Source: Branchiostoma floridae
Taxonomy: Eukaryota; Chordata; Leptocardii; Amphioxiformes; Branchiostomatidae
Direction of reading: 5' to 3'
Assembly (NCBI RefSeq): GCF_000003815.2
Contig: NC_049979.1
Location: forward strand, 32,655,486 to 32,719,485
DNA: 64,000 bases
Below are positions 59,961-64,000 of the stretch, one piece after another; the stretch's first letter is position 1; the number at the start of each line of letters is the position of its first letter. A model generated the notes under the pieces. The model had not been told where the DNA came from. It made no database searches and saw only the letters and a program-made list of their open reading frames with translations. The translations under genes were made by a program, and so were the position numbers.

Positions 59961-61435
59961 AGTTCATGCCGTACCCGTAAGAAATTCTTGCCGATCCAGT
60001 AATGGACTGGAAATTATTTTTTAAGTTGAACCCATAAAATTGAGCATGATACATCATGTTAACTTTTGTTAAATAAGTGGAGTCACCCGATTTAATTATA
60101 ACCCAAAACTCACTCAGGTGAAAATGAGTACCTAGGGTCAAATGGAGATCCTGTGTTTTGTGAGAGCCCCACCCTGAGCATGTAAAAGAACCTGCCACAC
60201 TTATTGAAAAGAGTAGGGGACCTTCCCGGTGTGAGTGGATCAAACCTTTCCTGCTATTATATAAAATGGAGAAGGGAATTTCCCTATTGAGTCAGTCAAA
60301 CTTGCTGAAACTCGACGTTTCTGACTTGGGGAGAAGAGATGCTGCTACAGTGAGCATAGTTTGGTGTCCAGAAGTGGTCAATGGCCTTTTACTGAGCAAA
60401 CCCATCAAAAAATGTATATCCATGAACTGGTTACCTGTACCATGAAGATTTACCATAGATCTGTTATTGTCATGGTGCTAGTGACTCTGCAATCTGCATG
60501 GACAAGTTTTCTCATTTTGGTGGTGCACATCTTGAAAACTAATAAGAGTTTGTGTATAAGAATGATAAAGGTTACATATTTGAAAGCCTGTGTTTTTCCT
60601 TTGCCGCCTTTGGGCAAAAGTGCCACGTTAACTCTTGTCACCACATATAGGCGGCATATACTTAATGATATACTAGTACTAGTATTAGGTGTAGGTTGGG
60701 CAAATTGCCAATCCCAATCTGCTGATTTTACCTCAAAAAGGAGATTTACTGACAATCTGGATCCTGACTGGTAATACCAGGATTTGCAAATTTGGATCAA
60801 TCCTGTGCCTGGGTAAATTCCATTTCAAGGTCTATTAGTATCATTGTCACAAAAATGTACTACAGGTACACACTTGTGTGTTTTAAAAAATAGAATGTCC
60901 CAAAATAGACTAGAATTTAAGATCCTAGCAAAGTCGTTTTTATACTAGTCTTTTCTTGCTCTCTCTATCTGGTTTACCTAGCACATATATCTGTATGCCT
61001 GTTTCTCATCCAGAGGTAGTCCTTCAGTGTAATAATATATTGCAGCTGCCTACTCTGGTGTACTGTAGGCAGCATATTCATTATCAGAAGGACTCTAGCA
61101 GTAACACTAACAGGTTAAAACCTCTTTCCAGAAAAGAGCAAATTTTCAAACAATCACCATATTTTATTTATATCTGTCATTGATTTTTATCTACCCACTC
61201 ATTATTCAGTATGGAAGACACAGTTCATAACCACTGCCTTCAACGAGACGTCAACCCCCACAATATCAAATGTAGAGCCTATAATTGATTTAAGACATTG
61301 GTGTTATGTTATATGTACTAGTACTCCATTCTTTTACTCATACTTTATCACAGTGTATGCAATTAGCTTTCGGCAAGATTTTGCAAAGAAAACAATGATT
61401 TTAATTATCAATATTGAGTTAACATGTCACTGGTA

Positions 61436-61644
61436 CTGTAAAAGAAGAATTTTTTTTGCAATGGTTTTATGTTTGCGGTTTTCGCGTTGCCAATTCACCG
61501 CAAACTTAAAACCGCCGCAAACATTTTTCCATGGCAGTAAGAGACTACAGTGCATGGTGCTACCGCGAACTTAAAACCACCACGAACAGTCCTTTTTCCC
61601 GCTACTGAAAAATTAAATTCCCACGAACTTAAATGAATTTACAG
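61436..61644. mobile_element. TA-flanked MITE, copy 2
   Basis: TA lies at 61434-61435 and 61645-61646. The ends CTGTAAAA and ATTTACAG and an interior in the same order as 58819-59023 (GCGGTTTTCG, ACCGCAAACTTAAAACC, AAATTCCCACGAACTTAAAT) mark it as the same family in the same orientation. 209 bp. Confidence 0.88.
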
Positions 61645-61762
61645 TAATAATGAAACAATATGTATAATAGATAAGTCTTTTTTTCTAATACGAAGGGTGT
61701 GGTAGCACCAATATCGCTTATTTTGACAGCGATAAACTCACAACTATAGGTACCAATATACT

Positions 61763-61890
61763 GAATATGAGTGTGTGCATGCATGCATGTGTGTGTGTGT
61801 GTGTATTTGTGTGTACAGTGTGTGTGTATACTATTTGTGTGTACAGTGTGTTTGTGTGTGTGTGAGAGACAGAGAGTATATGTGTGTTTG
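61763..61890. repeat. (GT)n-rich microsatellite
   Basis: GTGTGCATGCATGCATGTG, then GTGTGTGTGTGTGTATTTGT and TACAGTGTGTGTGTATACTA, ending in a GAGAGACAGAGAG tract. Open frames across it are artefacts. Confidence 0.95.
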
Positions 61891-62109
61891 TGTTTTGACA
61901 ATACTCCCTGTATTTCATTAGTTAGGTCTTTATTTGTTGTCATAAGATCACAGGACACGATACTTATTTACTTACTTACTATATATAAGATGTATTTCAA
62001 TAGGCACTGACAACAAGGCTATACAGTGACTCTGCTTTGCAACCTTCACCAGAATCATGTCTATTACAACACTGAAATATTTTAATTTGTAATGTTGTTG
62101 TTGCTATAG

Positions 62110-62220
62110 GTGCTGATGACACTCAACCCAGGAAGGCCATCAGTGCACGAGATGACAGCAGATGAGAAGCTGATTATGCAATGGATTACCTGCTTCTACC
62201 TGCAGATGGCAGAGTTATAA
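62110..62220 (+). CDS. Candidate terminal exon of the same gene
   Basis: Acceptor TTGTTGCTATAG. The only long frame is phase 0: VLMTLNPGRPSVHEMTADEK, then LIMQWITCFYLQMAEL and TAA at 62218-62220. AATAAA at 62909-62914 could serve as the poly(A) signal. The family is unrecognised. Joined to 59284-59336 it gives ...DKIKE-VLMTLNPG.... Confidence 0.45.
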   Translation: MLMTLNPGRPSVHEMTADEKLIMQWITCFYLQMAEL

Positions 62221-63015
62221 TGAACACTAACCAAGTCCCAATTTCTTTAACATGCATAAACAATGAGTCTGTAAAAAGATAAACAGCTAGTAGAATTAGA
62301 AGTGTGCCTTTCTGTGATGCATTGTGGTACTATGGCATTTATTATGACTCAGATTTGGATGCTTTGAAATCATAGCTCTTTGGACTGTATATGTAATTGT
62401 CATGTTGAAGCTAATATGTAGCATGCAGTATCCTAGATGCAATGTTGTGAGGAACCATTTTGCATATCCATATCTACAAATAGATTGCAATTATATATTT
62501 CATGACTATATGTATGCTGTCAGTAACTGTAAGTCCCTGAGGCATGACTGATTGACCAAGGAAGCAGAGCACTTTCTGATGTTCGAATTCTGTGTTTTAT
62601 CAAAACTCCTTTGAACAGGTAGCTATGGAGAGGGGTGAATTAATTGTGTGTTTAAGATGCTCTCCAGGAAATGTTTAGGTATATAATGTTGAGCAATTCC
62701 TGATGATGTAGAGCTTTTCACCCTACATTGTACACACATGTATGAGATCATTGTCAAAGTCAGATGTATGTGATGGGACCTGGTGTGTATCCTGCTATGC
62801 AATGCTGACTTTAAGTGTTAATGACACCAATGATAGCAATGTATAACATTTTGGTGATTGTAATCCATTGAGATAGAATTACTAATTGAAAATAGAACTT
62901 TGCACTAAAATAAACCCTCCTGGTGTTATTGAACATAAAACCAATTGAAGATCATACTTCCAGCTCTTGTTTCTAGGTTGTCACCAGGTAATTGAATTAA
63001 ACATTGATTATAGCT

Positions 63016-63078
63016 GCACTGGCTGCGGACCGTCAGTTGTGGATGAAACTTGTGATCAAGTGCTCTGCCACCGACTGA
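63016..63078 (+). pseudogene. Non-LTR retrotransposon 3' end
   Basis: Reads ALAADRQLWMKLVIKCSATD followed by TGA, then a GATGATGAGGATGATGATG tract. This is the typical end of many LINE reverse transcriptases (A-x-DRxxWRxLV) followed by a trinucleotide tail. Only the last 20 or so codons are present. Confidence 0.75.
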
Positions 63079-63229
63079 TGATGAGGATGATGATGTTGAG
63101 GATTACTTTGATGATGTCACGATGATTCTTAACTTGCCACGGTGGCTTGCGAAAAAATAATTTTGGGAAGCAAACTAAGCAAATATTTTTGTATCTTGCA
63201 AGTATGTGTTATCGCCATAAACTAAGGAT

Positions 63230-64000
63230 CTCGTTCACCCTCTTTTTGTGGAAAAAGCTAAATTTGGCCCTTTGAACCAAAAAAAGCAGATTTCAACCCA
63301 AAAATGAGATGTCGACAAACGATGTCCGATTTCCGTCAAACCAACTTTACTGGGTGCGGAATAACTTCTTGACATCTCGTTCACCCTCTTTTTGTCAAAA
63401 AAGCTAAATTTGGCCCTTTGAACCAAAAAAAGCAGATTTCAACCCAAAAATGAGATGTCGACAAACGATGTCCGATTTCCGTCAAACCAACTTTACTGGG
63501 TGCGGAATAACTTCTTGACATCTCGTTCACCCTCTTTTTGTCAAAAAAGCTAAATTTGGCCCTTTGAACCACAAATAGCAGATTTCAACTCAAAAATGAG
63601 ATGTCGACAAACGATGTCCGATTTCCTTCAAACCAACTTTACTGGGTGCGGAATTACTTCTTGACATCTCGTTCACTCTCTTTTTGTCAAAAAAGCTAAA
63701 TTTGGCCCTTTGAACCAAAAATAGCAGATTTCAACCCAAAAAGGAGATGTCGACAAACGATATCTGATTTCCTTCAAACCAACTTTACTGGGTGCGGAAT
63801 AACTTCTTGACATCTCGTTCACCCTCTTTTTGTCAAAAAAGCTAAATTTGGCCCTTTGAACCAAAAATAGCAGATTTCAACCAAAAAAGGAGATGTCGAC
63901 AAACGATGTCTGATTTCCTTCAAACCAACTTTACTGGGTGCGGAATAACTTCTTGACATCTCGTTCACCCTCTTTTTGTCGAAAAAGCTAAATTTGGCCC
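63230..64000. repeat. 146-bp satellite array, open to the right
   Basis: CTCGTTCACCCTCTTTTTGT recurs at 63230, 63376, 63522, 63668, 63814 and 63960, a constant 146-bp step with only a few substitutions. Units contain TGAGATGTCGACAAACGATG and ACTTTACTGGGTGCGGAATA. The period is not a multiple of three, so the overlapping minus-strand frames are not a protein repeat. The array begins abruptly after AAACTAAGGAT and continues past the window end. Confidence 0.97.

Noticed and set aside
60361-60800. Overlapping 116-137 codon frames on both strands
   Set aside because: They start at non-ATG codons or without context, have no splice or family signal, and each mirrors the other; treated as chance.
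63235-63864. 63-residue repeated protein on the minus strand
   Set aside because: The 146-bp unit is not a multiple of three, so successive copies fall in different frames; this is satellite DNA.

Overview
The window is animal nuclear DNA. Genes are split by canonical GT-AG introns, and most of the sequence is transposon-derived. A tRNA-derived SINE, Penelope-like and CR1/L2-like retroelement remnants, many TTAA-flanked MITEs, and a type II sulfatase beside a Golgi sulfotransferase suggest a marine deuterostome. Amphioxus (Branchiostoma) is my best guess, made from general resemblance and not from a search.

Layout. (1) 168-33658, minus strand: a complete arylsulfatase B-like gene. Its nine coding exons join in phase into a 543-residue protein with every sulfatase active-site residue I looked for. 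(2) The 22 kb intron between its exons 7 and 8 (2011-24335) holds a piggyBac-like MITE with a second TTAA MITE nested in it (2311-4451). It also holds an 18.2 kb CACTA/EnSpm transposon (4858-23086) flanked by TTA/TTA. The transposon has roughly 2.2 kb imperfect inverted arms, TGTGA-rich subterminal arrays, two internal satellite arrays, and an eight-exon transposase gene on the plus strand whose recovered frame has no stop. (3) 36273-52351, plus strand: a complete six-exon carbohydrate sulfotransferase (323 residues), head to head with the sulfatase and about 2.6 kb from it. Its introns hold a Penelope-like fragment, TTAA MITEs rich in TGACGTCA palindromes, a LINE reverse-transcriptase relic, a SINE fragment and a decayed mariner. 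(4) 52352-58300: mostly featureless AT-rich DNA plus one more TTAA MITE. (5) 58300-62920: a CpG-rich start region with an ATGGCGGCC context and candidate exons of an unidentified small plus-strand gene, with several MITEs. (6) 63230-64000: the start of an exact 146-bp satellite that runs off the window.

How the genes may work together: arylsulfatase B-type enzymes remove 4-sulfate from N-acetylgalactosamine in chondroitin/dermatan sulfate, and the HNK-1/C4ST sulfotransferase family adds sulfate to such glycans. A divergent pair of a sulfate-removing and a sulfate-adding enzyme is therefore notable, but any shared regulation or shared substrate is inference. An 876-bp run of N (25814-26689) lies inside sulfatase intron 5 and costs no coding sequence, because the flanking exons join in phase.
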